DNA from: Gammaproteobacteria bacterium
Lineage (GTDB): Bacteria > Pseudomonadota > Gammaproteobacteria > Steroidobacterales > Steroidobacteraceae
Length of the DNA stretch: 64,000 nt
Direction of reading: 5' to 3'
Assembly: GCA_025359205.1 (NCBI GenBank)
Contig: JANYHD010000027.1
Location: 1 to 64,000 of the forward strand
Below, one piece after another: positions 1 through 7,834 of the stretch (positions within the stretch are counted from its first letter, which is position 1; every line of letters starts with the position of its first letter). Below the pieces are notes generated by a model, which worked only from the letters and a program-made list of their open reading frames with translations, ran no database searches and was not told the origin of the DNA. The translations under genes were made by a program, and so were the position numbers.

Positions 1-156
1 GCCTGTCATGAGCTCCAGGTGCCAGGGGCCAGCGAGCCGGGCGGACGACATCTAAGGTTGCCGATTGTCGTATGCTTCCTGCGCTGTCGCGCAAGAGAAA
101 TCCAGATTTCACGCGCAGAAACCGGGTCGGTCCTTTATGGCCGGGCGCTATCTGCC

Positions 157-363
157 ATGAGTGTCGAACCGAGCTCGCTGGCTGGTGAACGTGTCAAGGT
201 GTACCAGAGTTTCGCGGCGGATTGGTGCCGGGCCCTGGACATTGAACCTGAGGACTTTGCCCAGCGGCGGGCGCAAGTACTCCGTAGCCAAGCGCCACGC
301 GCCGTGATTGAAGATCTGTTGGGGTATCTACTGCCTCTGGAGTATGTTCCGCGACTGCACTGA
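157..363 (+). CDS. Possible small hypothetical protein
   Basis: A 68-codon frame starting at ATG 157 encodes a soluble, mixed-charge peptide that begins MSVEPSSLAGERVK and ends LEYVPRLH. I recognise no family. The frame stays open upstream to position 19, but that extension is Arg/Cys-rich and does not look like protein. There is no clear Shine-Dalgarno sequence before ATG 157. It lies beside decayed sequence, so it may itself be a remnant. Confidence 0.25.
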   Translation: MSVEPSSLAGERVKVYQSFAADWCRALDIEPEDFAQRRAQVLRSQAPRAVIEDLLGYLLPLEYVPRLH

Positions 364-379
364 TTCAAAACCCCGGCGA

Positions 380-620
380 GCGACACGGGGGCATACTCGG
401 TAACGTTGTTCCAGATTTCCGGGTGGCGCAGTCAATCGTACTCCCGACACGAAAAATATCTTCGCCAGCCACAGGCGGACGACAAGGTCGACCTTGGGCC
501 ACACGGTGCCGCGCACGATGCGGTCGACGAGGTCGGAACTGCGGCTGCCGTGCAGCACAACGCTGACAGCGACTTGCGGGCGGTACCGGCGATTGGGTTG
601 GTACGGTGCAACTGATTCAT
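380..620 (-). pseudogene. DoxX-like membrane protein remnant
   Basis: Read on the minus strand, about 470-530 gives a stretch including PKVDLVVRLWLAKIFFVSG. This closely resembles the first membrane segment of DoxX-family quinol oxidase subunit-like proteins, as I remember the family. Just after it the match continues better in a neighbouring frame (HPEIWNNVTEYAPVSLAG). That suggests a frameshift, after which the rest of the gene is missing. No complete gene is present. The assignment rests on one short segment. Confidence 0.33.
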
Positions 621-1020
621 TGGCGCTGCACCATGGCTGAGCGGCCGCAAGGCGGTCTGACGGTCGAAGCGCTGCAACTGCCATGCCGACGCCGCGGAAG
701 GCGCCAAGCACATGGGCGCGCAGTATTTATCGCTGTGCGCGCCCGCTCACCCATGCTTCGTCCACGGCACGTTGCGGGTAGCCGCAATCCGCCGTGGGCC
801 GAATCGAGCACCTACGTACACCGCGACGCAGTACGCCGGGGGCGTTGGACCGAATGGGTAGCCAACCAGGTTGCCCCAGGCGCAGCCACGGCTCGTGTCA
901 ACCAAACAGTTCGCCGTTTCCCGTTGCCGTCGTGATGACGTTTGCCGCCGATACATCAGAAACGAAGCACGCGGCACGGCTGGAGGCGTGGCAGGTTGTG
1001 AACGGTGTAGCACAGGTGCC
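621..1020. other. Non-coding or decayed stretch
   Basis: Both strands have short open frames, but none shows a family motif, a plausible ribosome binding site or protein-like composition. It lies between the DoxX-like remnant and the methyltransferase and is probably degraded sequence. I see no RNA gene or repeat in it. Confidence 0.4.
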
Positions 1021-1644
1021 TCAGCCATTCTTGCGCAATAAGGCAAACGCAAACGGCTGCAGCGCTCCCCAGGGCGTCTGATGCAGCTCATGGCTTGCCT
1101 GCATCAGCGCAAATCTTGGACCGAAAAGCCTGGCAATATCTTCCGGTTCGCGTTGCGTGACTGGGAGCTGGCTACATTGGGTGGGCCCGCCCTTCGCGAA
1201 CCCTCCGATGACCGCATGCCCCCTATCGGCCAGTGCCCGGCATGCAAGTTGCGCGTAGCGGGCCGCATCCATTGAATCCGTCAGGAACTGCAGAGCGGCA
1301 CGATCGTGCCAAATGTCGTAGCCGCCAGCGGGTAAATCAGCCTTCAGAATGTCAATCGGCAGCCAGCTCACGCCAGACGCCCGGCTGCCAAGCCGCTGAC
1401 GCGCAATGTCGAGCGCGGCCGCGGAGATATCGAGCGCAGTGACCGAGTTGACGCCCAGATTCAGCAAATCGTCCACGAGCGTAGACGCGCCCGCGCCAAC
1501 ATCGATGACTCGCGAAGTGTCCGTAAGTCCAGCCAATTTCAGCAGCTTGATTGAGCTCGCAAGCTTAGGGGTAAACCAGCTGACCGCCTCCGGTTTCTTG
1601 CTGGAGTAGACAGTCTGCCAATGGGACGCTTTGTCTTTGGACAT
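1021..1644 (-). CDS. Class I SAM-dependent methyltransferase
   Basis: A 207-residue cytoplasmic protein with a Rossmann-type methyltransferase fold. The SAM-binding motif I (VIDVGAGAS) is at about residues 44-52, followed by an acidic loop (TALDIS) and the post-motif WLPIDI. The N-terminus (HWQTVYSSKKPEAVSWF) matches small methyltransferases annotated as TPMT/UbiE-like, whose substrates are unknown. I chose ATG 1644 because a perfect GGAGG (1649-1653) lies four bases upstream; the longer open frame has no such site. It follows the MAPEG gene by about 80 bp on the same strand, so the two may be cotranscribed. The substrate cannot be told from sequence. Confidence 0.85.
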   Translation of the reverse strand: MSKDKASHWQTVYSSKKPEAVSWFTPKLASSIKLLKLAGLTDTSRVIDVGAGASTLVDDLLNLGVNSVTALDISAAALDIARQRLGSRASGVSWLPIDILKADLPAGGYDIWHDRAALQFLTDSMDAARYAQLACRALADRGHAVIGGFAKGGPTQCSQLPVTQREPEDIARLFGPRFALMQASHELHQTPWGALQPFAFALLRKNG

Positions 1645-1727
1645 CCAACCTCCGATGGCATCAGCGCTACGGGTGGCCTGCTGGTCGGCGCGGTGCTCGC
1701 AAGCGAGTGCCTGGTCCCGCTTCCTGC

Positions 1728-2117
1728 TCAGCGATTGATGAACAGCACGAGTAACCACACCGAGGCAACTACCGTTATCAGCACCGTGCCACCCGCACCG
1801 AGCAGGCGGCCAGGCGTTCGGGTCGAATCCGGCTTTATGCCAAAGGCGTGAGCGAGACGCGCAATGACCAATGCCGCTCCCAGTATGTGCACGTTGCGAG
1901 CCGCGACCCCGTTCAGCTCCAGTAGCGCGATGAGTATCAAGGCGAGCGGAACGTACTCGACGAAGTTTGCATGACGGCGCATGGCCAGCAGCAGATCCTT
2001 GTTGCCACCATCACCCACGGAAACCCCAAGCTTCCCGCGCATGCTCCCCGGCGGGAAAGATACCCCTACGGAGACCAGCCCAAGAAGACCCGCGTAAAGT
2101 GCGGTAATTATTGGCAT
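1728..2117 (-). CDS. MAPEG family membrane protein
   Basis: A 129-residue protein with about four hydrophobic helices. It carries the MAPEG signature around residues 40-60 (AMRRHANFVEYVPLALILIALLE), with the conserved R-x-x-N-x-x-E-Y pattern, and a second motif (RLAHAFGI) near residue 85. MAPEG proteins include microsomal glutathione transferases; the short bacterial members resemble YecN and their activity is mostly untested. ATG 2117 has an AGGGG about 8 bases upstream. The unrelated upstream extension of the frame was rejected. It is probably the first gene of a pair with the methyltransferase. Confidence 0.85.
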   Translation of the reverse strand: MPIITALYAGLLGLVSVGVSFPPGSMRGKLGVSVGDGGNKDLLLAMRRHANFVEYVPLALILIALLELNGVAARNVHILGAALVIARLAHAFGIKPDSTRTPGRLLGAGGTVLITVVASVWLLVLFINR

Positions 2118-2247
2118 TGTCGTACCCCTGGTTGATAATTGATTGTCACTTGCGAGCACATGGCCACCGCGCTGATAGCATAATCCAGACGCGACTACAA
2201 ACCATTGCACGCGTGGCATCAGCGCGCAGACGCGCGGGAGTTTGCCA

Positions 2248-4272
2248 GTGACTGCGTCGTGTCCTCGCTTCGTCTGCATTTGCCTGGCGGCCTGGGCCGC
2301 ACAGTCGGTAGATTGCGCGGCTGAAGCGAAACTACAGAGCGATCATGTCGTCGTCCAGTCTCCGGATGGGCGCGTGGCAATCGAACTGTTCACGCGCGCC
2401 GCGTTCGGCGCACCAAGCCAGCTTCAGTATCGGGTATCCGTGGCGCAGCAGGCCACCATCGAAGCCTCGAATCTGGGTGTGCACCTGAAGGAAGGTGTCG
2501 AACTCGGTCGCAATTGCAAGATCGTGAACTCGCGGACGGCCAGGATCGACTCCTCATTCGAGCAATTTCCCGGCAAGCGGCGGCATGTCGTCAATCGCGG
2601 GACCGAGACCACGCTCACGCTGCGTGAGCGCGGCGCGAAGCCGCGGAAATGGCAATTGGTGGTGCGGGCCTATGATGATGGCGTCGCGCTGCGGTACCGG
2701 TTTCCCAAGCAGGCAGGCTGGTCGGCGCTGGTTCTGGCCGGCGAACGCACGGAATTTGCGTTCCCGGCCGGTGCAGTCGCCACGTTTTTGCCGTTGGAAA
2801 GCTTCAATACCTCTCATGAGGGCCGATACGACCGGCGACGCGTGGACGATATTCCGGCCGATCGGCTGTTGGCGTTGCCGTTGTTGGTGGAATTGCCGGG
2901 CGCTGGTTGGGCCGCCATCCTTGAAGCAAACCTCACCGACTACGCCGGCCTGTATCTGTCGCGCGGCGACACTCCGGGTGGCGTGCTGGTCAGCCGGCTC
3001 TCGCCCCGCCCGGGCCAGCCCGATATCGCCGTACGCGCAGCCCTGCCGCATGACTCGCCCTGGCGCCTGATTCTGGTCGGCTCCGACGCCCGGCAACTGC
3101 TCGAATCGGACACCGTGCTCAAACTCAATGCACCGAGCCTGGTGGCCGACACGTCCTGGATCAAACCCGGCAAGACGACGTTTCCGTGGTGGAACGACTA
3201 CTACGAAGTGGGCGTGCCGTTCACGATGGGTCTCAACACCGCAACGGCAAAGTACTACATCGATTTCTGCGCAGAATACGGCATCCCCTATCACACGCTC
3301 GACGGGGTAAACGACCTGGCCTGGTACGGCGGACACATCGCACCCTATGAAGGCGCCGACATCATCCAGGGGATCGACGGGCTCGATCTCAGGGAAGTGA
3401 TCAACTACGCCCGGCAGAAGGGCGTGCGCATCCGGCTGTGGATGCACTGGCAAGCGGCCAGACAGCACATGGCGAGGGCTTTTCCGCTTTATCACGCGTG
3501 GGGCATCGAAGGCGTGATGATCGACTTCATGGACCGCGATGACCAGGAAATGGTCAATTTCCAGCGCAAGCTGTTGCAGCTTGCGGCCGCCAATCATCTG
3601 ACCGTGAATTTTCACGGCGTCGCCGCGCCGACCGGGCTCGAGCGGACCTTTCCGAATCTGCTCAACAGCGAGGCGGTGCGCAATCTCGAATACGACAAAT
3701 GGGACAAAGACGGCGTGACACCGGAGCACGACGTCACCGTGCCGATCACGCGCATGCTCGCCGGGCCGATCGACTATCACCAGGGCACGCTCCGCGGCGT
3801 GCCGCTCGGGCTATTCAGGCCTCGAGAGAGCGCCCCAGTCGTAATAGGCACGCCCAGCCGGATGCTGGCCTCGTACGTCGTGTTGCAGAATCACTTGCCG
3901 ATGATGGCCGACTATCCGTCGGCGTATCGCCAGCATCCGCTCACGAGAGTCATGGCCGCGGTGCCCTCGAGCTGGGACGACACGCGCGCGCTGGCTGCCC
4001 AGGCTGGCGAATATATCGTCATCGCTCGCCGCAGTGGCAATGAGTGGTGGATTGGCGCGATGACCGATCGACACGCCAGGGATGTGAAGTTTTCGCTCTC
4101 ATTCCTGCCGGCCGGCATATTCCGGGCGGAGATTTACCACGATGATCTCGCCGCGGCATTCGGATTCATGCGCACGTCGCGCGCAGTGACTTCAGCTGAC
4201 GAGCTCGAGGTGCAGCTCGCTGAATCCGGCGGGGCCCTCGTCAGGTTGGCACCGGCCGACAACACACAGTGA
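2248..4272 (+). CDS. Glycoside hydrolase family 97 (alpha-galactosidase/alpha-glucosidase)
   Basis: A 674-residue secreted enzyme with an N-terminal signal peptide (CICLAAWAAQSVDCAAEA), a GH97 N-terminal beta-sandwich, a TIM-barrel catalytic domain (about residues 300-560) and a C-terminal beta domain. The barrel carries GIEGVMIDFMDRDDQEMV; its first Asp (about residue 426) sits where retaining GH97 enzymes have the nucleophile. Glu475 in NSEAVRNLEY is a candidate acid/base. Inverting GH97 (SusB type) uses Glu residues instead, so I favour the retaining, alpha-galactosidase-like branch, by inference. GTG 2248 is seven bases after GGAG (2237-2240); TTG 2242 would be too close. No transporter gene adjoins it. 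Confidence 0.88.
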   Translation: MTASCPRFVCICLAAWAAQSVDCAAEAKLQSDHVVVQSPDGRVAIELFTRAAFGAPSQLQYRVSVAQQATIEASNLGVHLKEGVELGRNCKIVNSRTARIDSSFEQFPGKRRHVVNRGTETTLTLRERGAKPRKWQLVVRAYDDGVALRYRFPKQAGWSALVLAGERTEFAFPAGAVATFLPLESFNTSHEGRYDRRRVDDIPADRLLALPLLVELPGAGWAAILEANLTDYAGLYLSRGDTPGGVLVSRLSPRPGQPDIAVRAALPHDSPWRLILVGSDARQLLESDTVLKLNAPSLVADTSWIKPGKTTFPWWNDYYEVGVPFTMGLNTATAKYYIDFCAEYGIPYHTLDGVNDLAWYGGHIAPYEGADIIQGIDGLDLREVINYARQKGVRIRLWMHWQAARQHMARAFPLYHAWGIEGVMIDFMDRDDQEMVNFQRKLLQLAAANHLTVNFHGVAAPTGLERTFPNLLNSEAVRNLEYDKWDKDGVTPEHDVTVPITRMLAGPIDYHQGTLRGVPLGLFRPRESAPVVIGTPSRMLASYVVLQNHLPMMADYPSAYRQHPLTRVMAAVPSSWDDTRALAAQAGEYIVIARRSGNEWWIGAMTDRHARDVKFSLSFLPAGIFRAEIYHDDLAAAFGFMRTSRAVTSADELEVQLAESGGALVRLAPADNTQ

Positions 4273-4283
4273 TTCACTCGCTC

Positions 4284-4322
4284 CCAGCCCTTCCGCCGCG
4301 CGCCACGCGCGGGAAGGGCTGG
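4284..4322. terminator. Bidirectional hairpin between convergent genes
   Basis: CCAGCCCTTCC at 4284-4294 is perfectly complementary to GGAAGGGCTGG at 4312-4322, with further GC-rich pairing inside the loop. It lies between the stop codons of the GH97 gene (plus) and the GST gene (minus). There is no strong T-run on either side, so it is either a weak intrinsic terminator or a 3' end stabiliser. Confidence 0.6.
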
Positions 4323-4352
4323 TTCGCATGTCAAATCACTTTCGACTGATGT

Positions 4353-4976
4353 CTAGGCAGCCTTACGGCGCTCGTAGTACTGCGCCACATCTGGATGCGT
4401 GGCGACGCGGTCGAAGTGTTTCGCCATCTGTGGCGCGACCCGCTCCACGATCTCCTTGGGAATATGGTCGAGCGCGCCAGAACGCAGCCATCTGACCAGC
4501 ATGAAGATTTTGAGGTCGGCCACCGTGAGGCGCTGCTCGACGAAATATTCGCCACCCGCAGCCATCAGCCGGGCCTGCAGCTGCTCCAGGTAACGCGTGA
4601 TGCCACCGGCTGCGAGCTGTTCGCGCGCGGTCTTCTTGTCATCCGCAGGCAAGTCGATCGTATTGGCAATCCGGGTGCCCATGTCCTCGGCCGCGTCCAT
4701 GATCTCGTCGCAAAGCAACGCCTGCCAGTCGTCCTTCGGGTATAGACCGGCCAGCTTGCCAACGTAACGATTGATGCTGTTGGATTGCGCGACTACTTTA
4801 CCGTCGACTTCCAGTGTCGGCAGCGCCTGGAACGGCGTGCGGTCACGAAATTGCGGCCAGTCCTTCGGGCTGATTCGCTGGTCTTCGAAGGGAATCTTGC
4901 CGATGTGAAGCGCCAGCCGCGCCGGCTCGCCCCGACCGCCATCAAAATCAAAATAGGTCAGCTTCAGCTTTGCCAT
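4353..4976 (-). CDS. Glutathione S-transferase, sigma-class-like
   Basis: A 207-residue cytosolic enzyme. The N-terminal thioredoxin-like domain (residues 1-80) has KLTYFDFDGGRGEPARL, with the Tyr-Phe and Gly-Arg-Gly-Glu pattern of sigma-class GSTs, and the cis-Pro/glutathione site QALPTLEVDG followed by QSNSI. The helical C-terminal domain has the usual LTVADLKIF capping motif. It would conjugate glutathione to electrophiles; the natural substrate is unknown. ATG 4976 has AAGGAG seven bases upstream. The gene is divergent from the HxlR regulator, and its promoter is wrapped by two identical palindromes, so it is probably the regulator's target. Confidence 0.92.
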   Translation of the reverse strand: MAKLKLTYFDFDGGRGEPARLALHIGKIPFEDQRISPKDWPQFRDRTPFQALPTLEVDGKVVAQSNSINRYVGKLAGLYPKDDWQALLCDEIMDAAEDMGTRIANTIDLPADDKKTAREQLAAGGITRYLEQLQARLMAAGGEYFVEQRLTVADLKIFMLVRWLRSGALDHIPKEIVERVAPQMAKHFDRVATHPDVAQYYERRKAA

Positions 4977-5006
4977 TTCTAATCTCCTTGCGATTGCCGG
5001 CAATGA

Positions 5007-5021
5007 CTTGCACAGTGCAAG
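5007..5021. promoter_or_regulatory. Operator palindrome 1 of GST/HxlR region
   Basis: CTTGCAC-A-GTGCAAG is a perfect 15-base inverted repeat. It covers the likely transcription start of the GST gene. It is the same sequence as palindrome 2 (5038-5052) apart from the central base, and the two centres are 31 bp apart (three helical turns). Binding by the HxlR protein is inferred from position. Confidence 0.75.
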
Positions 5022-5023
5022 CG

Positions 5024-5051
5024 ATTATAGTCATTAGCTTGCACTGTGCAA
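5024..5051 (-). promoter_or_regulatory. Sigma70-type promoter of the GST gene
   Basis: On the minus strand TTGCAC (5051-5046) is followed after 16 bp by a perfect TATAAT (5029-5024). The -35 box lies inside palindrome 2 and the expected start point inside palindrome 1, so a bound regulator would block polymerase. Confidence 0.7.
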
Positions 5052-5052
5052 G
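5038..5052. promoter_or_regulatory. Operator palindrome 2 of GST/HxlR region
   Basis: CTTGCAC-T-GTGCAAG is a perfect inverted repeat matching palindrome 1. It overlaps the -35 box of the GST promoter and lies 21 bp before the HxlR start codon, so the regulator probably also controls itself. Confidence 0.75.
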
Positions 5053-5073
5053 TCGACACCATACTCTCGTGTC

Positions 5074-5493
5074 ATGACGAAAAAATTGCCGTCGCGGCGA
5101 TCCGATTGCCCGATTGCCCGCGCACTCGACTTCGTCGGCGACAAGTGGACGCTGCTGGTGCTGCGCGACATCATCATGGCGCGCCGGCGCTACTTCCAGG
5201 AGTTGCTGGCCGGCAACGAAGGGATCGCGTCGAACATCCTTGCGAACAGGCTAAAGCTGCTCGAAGCCGCGAGGATGATCACGCGGCGGCGCGATCCTGC
5301 CCAGGCCAGGCGCGTCATCTACGAGCCGACCGAGAAGGCCCTCGATCTCCTGCCCGTGATGATCGAACTCATCCGCTGGGGTCTGAAGCACGACCCAAAC
5401 GCCACCGCCCCAGCGCACTTCGCACGCCGCCTTGCCGAAGATCGCGATGGATTCATAGCGGACATGCGCGCATTGCACCAACGCGGAATCTGA
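5074..5493 (+). CDS. HxlR/DUF24-family transcriptional regulator
   Basis: A 139-residue winged-helix protein. The family signature DCPIARALDFVGDKWTLLVL (residues 11-30) includes the conserved N-terminal Cys12, which in characterised DUF24 regulators (YodB, HypR) is the redox/electrophile sensor. The recognition region is SNILANRLKLLEAARMI, followed by the wing and a YEPTEKALDL segment. It is divergent from the GST gene over two palindromes. I infer an electrophile-responsive repressor of the GST gene and itself. The last bases adjoin the partial tRNA copy, so the gene sits just outside the candidate island. Confidence 0.9.
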   Translation: MTKKLPSRRSDCPIARALDFVGDKWTLLVLRDIIMARRRYFQELLAGNEGIASNILANRLKLLEAARMITRRRDPAQARRVIYEPTEKALDLLPVMIELIRWGLKHDPNATAPAHFARRLAEDRDGFIADMRALHQRGI

Positions 5494-5497
5494 GGGT

Positions 5498-5549
5498 ATT
5501 GGCGGCCAGGGTGGGACTCGATTCGACGGCCTCGGCATCAAGAGTACCA
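5498..5549 (-). repeat. Partial duplicate of the tRNA-Met 3' half (putative attachment site)
   Basis: These 52 bases align without gaps to 13037-13088, the 3' half and flank of the intact tRNA-Met, with nine mismatches. They include an identical 14-mer (AGGGTGGGACTCGA, 5508-5521) and an identical 9-mer (CCTCGGCAT). The orientation is the same as the intact tRNA, making a direct repeat about 7.5 kb apart. No 5' half is present. This is the usual distal mark of integration into a tRNA gene, here partly decayed. Confidence 0.7.
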
Positions 5550-5560
5550 AGGCAAGCTAG

Positions 5561-5576
5561 GAGTCTGCGCGGCAGA
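5561..5576 (+). repeat. Left inverted repeat of IS1182-type element
   Basis: GAGTCTGCGCGGCAGA, preceded by the CTAG target copy. It is the exact reverse complement of 7105-7120. Confidence 0.92.
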
Positions 5577-5634
5577 AGCGTTGGATTTTAGCGAGAAGAA
5601 GGCGCGGTCGGGGTTTGGAGCAGTAAAATACGGC

Positions 5635-6960
5635 ATGCCAACCAGCTATCTGCCGTACGAACCGGACCAGGATCTGCTGCTGCCGCACTCGCTGCGGGAG
5701 TGGCTGCCGGCGGATCACCTGGCGCACTACATCAGTGAGACGGTGGATACGCTGGATCTTGGGACGTTTTACGCGCGCTATGAGGACGGTGGGCCGCGCA
5801 ACCAGCCGTTTCACCCAGCGATGATGGTCAAGGTGCTGGTGTACGGGTACGCCACCGGGGTGTTCTCCTCGCGCAAGATTGCCAAGAAGCTGCACGAGGA
5901 TGTGGCGTTTCGGGTGTTGGCGGCGGGTAATTTCCCCAAGCACCGCACGATCTGCGACTTTCGGGCGCTGCACCTCAAGGAGCTGGCCGAGCTGTTCGTG
6001 CAGGTGGTGAAGCTGGCGCGCGAGTGCGGGCTGGTGAGCTTGGGCACGATCGCGGTGGACGGCACGAAGCTCAAAGCCAATGCGAGCAAGCACAAGGCGA
6101 TGAGCTACCAGCGGATGCAAGGCGCGGAAGTGGAACTGCAGGGGCAGATCAAAGCGCTGCTCGCCCGTGCGGCGCGAGCCGATCAGAGCGAAGCGAACGA
6201 TGCGGAGTTGGATTTGCCGGCCGAGATTGCGCGGCGTGAGCAGCGCCTGGCGGTGATCCGAGCGGCGCAAGCGCGGTTGCAGCAGCGCCAACGGGAGGCG
6301 GACGGGGAGCGCGGGCGCACACCGGATGATCAGGAGCCGGGAGCCGGCGGTGGGCCGCGCAAAGCGGGGCCGGCGTTCAAGCGCCCGTTCGGCGAACCGC
6401 TGCCCAAGGCGCAGGACAACTTCACCGACCCGGACAGCCGGATCATGAAGAGCAGTGCCGGGTTTGAACAGTGCTACAACGGCCAAACGGCGGTGGATGC
6501 GCAGGCCCAGATCATCGTCGCGGCCGAACTGACCCAGTGCGCGAGCGACTCCGGGCAGTTACCGAAGATGATCGCCTCGCTTGAGCGCAATGTGGGAGCG
6601 GCGGCCGCGGTGGTACTGGCCGATGCGGGCTACCGCAACGAAGCGGCGCTGGCGCAACTGGCCGAGTCGGCGCCGGGCACGCAGTTGATTGTAGCGCTCG
6701 GGCGCGAGGGCAAGCGGCGGGTGAGCATGGACGGAGCGGCACTGCCGCTCACGGCGGCGATGGCCGTCAAGCTCGACACTCCTGAGGGGCGCAAGCGCTA
6801 TCGTCGACGCAAGGCGATCGTCGAACCGCCCAACGCCTGGATCAAACAGGTGCTGGGCTTTCGGCAGTTCAGCTTGCGCGGGGTGCACAAGGTGCGCTGC
6901 GAGTTCCAACTCGTGTGCGCAGCGCTGAACCTGCGTCGTATGGCCACCCTGGTACCGTGA
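5635..6960 (+). CDS. IS1182-family transposase
   Basis: A 441-residue DDE transposase. The N-terminal DUF772/InsH-type domain begins YLPYEPDQDLLLP. The catalytic residues appear to be the Asp in TIAVDGTKLKANAS, the Asp in VVLADAGYRNE and the Glu in KAIVEPPNAWIKQ. The middle (about residues 170-250) is a charged, Arg/Gln-rich insert typical of the family. ATG 5635 places YLPYEPDQ at the usual N-terminus; the frame remains open back to TTG 5581. No frameshift is visible, so it may be active. Confidence 0.95.
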   Translation: MPTSYLPYEPDQDLLLPHSLREWLPADHLAHYISETVDTLDLGTFYARYEDGGPRNQPFHPAMMVKVLVYGYATGVFSSRKIAKKLHEDVAFRVLAAGNFPKHRTICDFRALHLKELAELFVQVVKLARECGLVSLGTIAVDGTKLKANASKHKAMSYQRMQGAEVELQGQIKALLARAARADQSEANDAELDLPAEIARREQRLAVIRAAQARLQQRQREADGERGRTPDDQEPGAGGGPRKAGPAFKRPFGEPLPKAQDNFTDPDSRIMKSSAGFEQCYNGQTAVDAQAQIIVAAELTQCASDSGQLPKMIASLERNVGAAAAVVLADAGYRNEAALAQLAESAPGTQLIVALGREGKRRVSMDGAALPLTAAMAVKLDTPEGRKRYRRRKAIVEPPNAWIKQVLGFRQFSLRGVHKVRCEFQLVCAALNLRRMATLVP

Positions 6961-7104
6961 GCGCGATGCCAAAGCGCTCAAAAGCTGCCCGAAGGGTATC
7001 CATCCGACCCAACCACAGGCTTGCCAACGAGCCACCGTGCTCACGGCCAACCTTCCGACTCCCAATCAGCTCTCTCAACCTGGACTGGGCGGCATCGCCA
7101 TCTG

Positions 7105-7120
7105 TCTGCCGCGCAGACTC
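7105..7120 (-). repeat. Right inverted repeat of IS1182-type element
   Basis: TCTGCCGCGCAGACTC, followed by the second CTAG copy at 7121-7124, which holds the anti-sigma stop codon. Confidence 0.92.
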
Positions 7121-7834
7121 CTAGCCCTGAGTAGTGCGGGAAATAAGCGCGACGATGATGACCGGGCCGGTCGGCAAACCGGTCGGTGAACCCGCGCTGG
7201 GCTCGATACTGACCGCGACCTGTGCGCCGGCCAGCAGGAATTGGCGTTGCGCGGCAGTCAGTGTGCGTTTCAGGCTGCCCTGACGCGGCAGCAAGCCCAG
7301 CGAGACCGGGTTGCCTGCACCGCGTGGCAACACCCACAGCTCGTAACTTTTTGCCGCCGGGAGAGTGACTGTACCGAGGACCCGAACATTGAGTTGCGTG
7401 GATCCGGCATCACGTTCCACGCGCCACAGCGGTGCTGCATTGGCCGGCGCAAGTATAGCTACCGGCTGCCAGGCAACAGGATTCCACAGCGTTTCGCGAC
7501 CCATGAACAGTGCCGCCGCAACGAGGCTCGCCGCCGCCGCCAGCCACCAACGCCGCGCATTGCGACCTGCCGGCGCACTCCGAGGCTCGCCAGTAGATCC
7601 ATCAAGCTCATCGATGCGGCGCTGAATTGCCGGCCAGACTGTGCGCGCCGGCGACACGGCGGTCAGATCCAGAGCGAGGGGCAGCAGGCGATCTTCCCAG
7701 CGCTGCCTGGCATTGAGGGCCGGTACCAGATTTGTGCACAGTCGCTCGAAGCGCGCGCGTGCACGATAGCGCAGCACGCCGAGCGCATAGTCGGCAGCCA
7801 ATCGATCGAGCAGGTCGGGGCGATCGTAATTCAT
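7121..7834 (-). CDS. Anti-sigma factor, RskA-like
   Basis: A 237-residue membrane protein with a cytoplasmic N-terminal sigma-binding region (LAADYALGVLRYRARARFE, residues 13-31), one membrane helix (about residues 96-112) and a periplasmic RskA-type C-terminal domain (SYELWVLPRGAGNPVSLG, then a final beta region ending VIIVALISRTTQG). No zinc-binding HxxxCxxC motif is visible. Its ATG overlaps the sigma factor's TGA (ATGA), the normal arrangement for a cotranscribed sigma/anti-sigma pair. The stop codon lies inside the CTAG target of the adjacent IS. The signal released through it is unknown. Confidence 0.88.
   Translation of the reverse strand: MNYDRPDLLDRLAADYALGVLRYRARARFERLCTNLVPALNARQRWEDRLLPLALDLTAVSPARTVWPAIQRRIDELDGSTGEPRSAPAGRNARRWWLAAAASLVAAALFMGRETLWNPVAWQPVAILAPANAAPLWRVERDAGSTQLNVRVLGTVTLPAAKSYELWVLPRGAGNPVSLGLLPRQGSLKRTLTAAQRQFLLAGAQVAVSIEPSAGSPTGLPTGPVIIVALISRTTQG

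Larger units (their letters stand above)
5561..7120 (+). mobile_element. IS1182-family insertion sequence
   Basis: A complete 1,560-bp element. The ends are perfect 16-bp inverted repeats (5561-5576 and 7105-7120), and a CTAG lies directly on both sides (5557-5560 and 7121-7124). With the CTAG copies the identity of the ends is 21 bp. It encodes one intact transposase. The right CTAG contains the TAG stop codon of the anti-sigma gene, so the insertion left that gene's reading frame intact. The intact ends and frame suggest a recent arrival. Confidence 0.92.

Noticed and set aside
2554-3780. 408-codon open frame antisense to the GH97 gene
   Set aside because: It mirrors the GH97 codons, is rich in His/Arg/Val shadows and has no motif or ribosome site; GC-rich coding DNA often leaves such antisense frames open.
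5494-5556. A second complete tRNA gene upstream of the IS
   Set aside because: Only the 3' half is present and the T-stem no longer pairs well, so it is a partial copy and not a gene.
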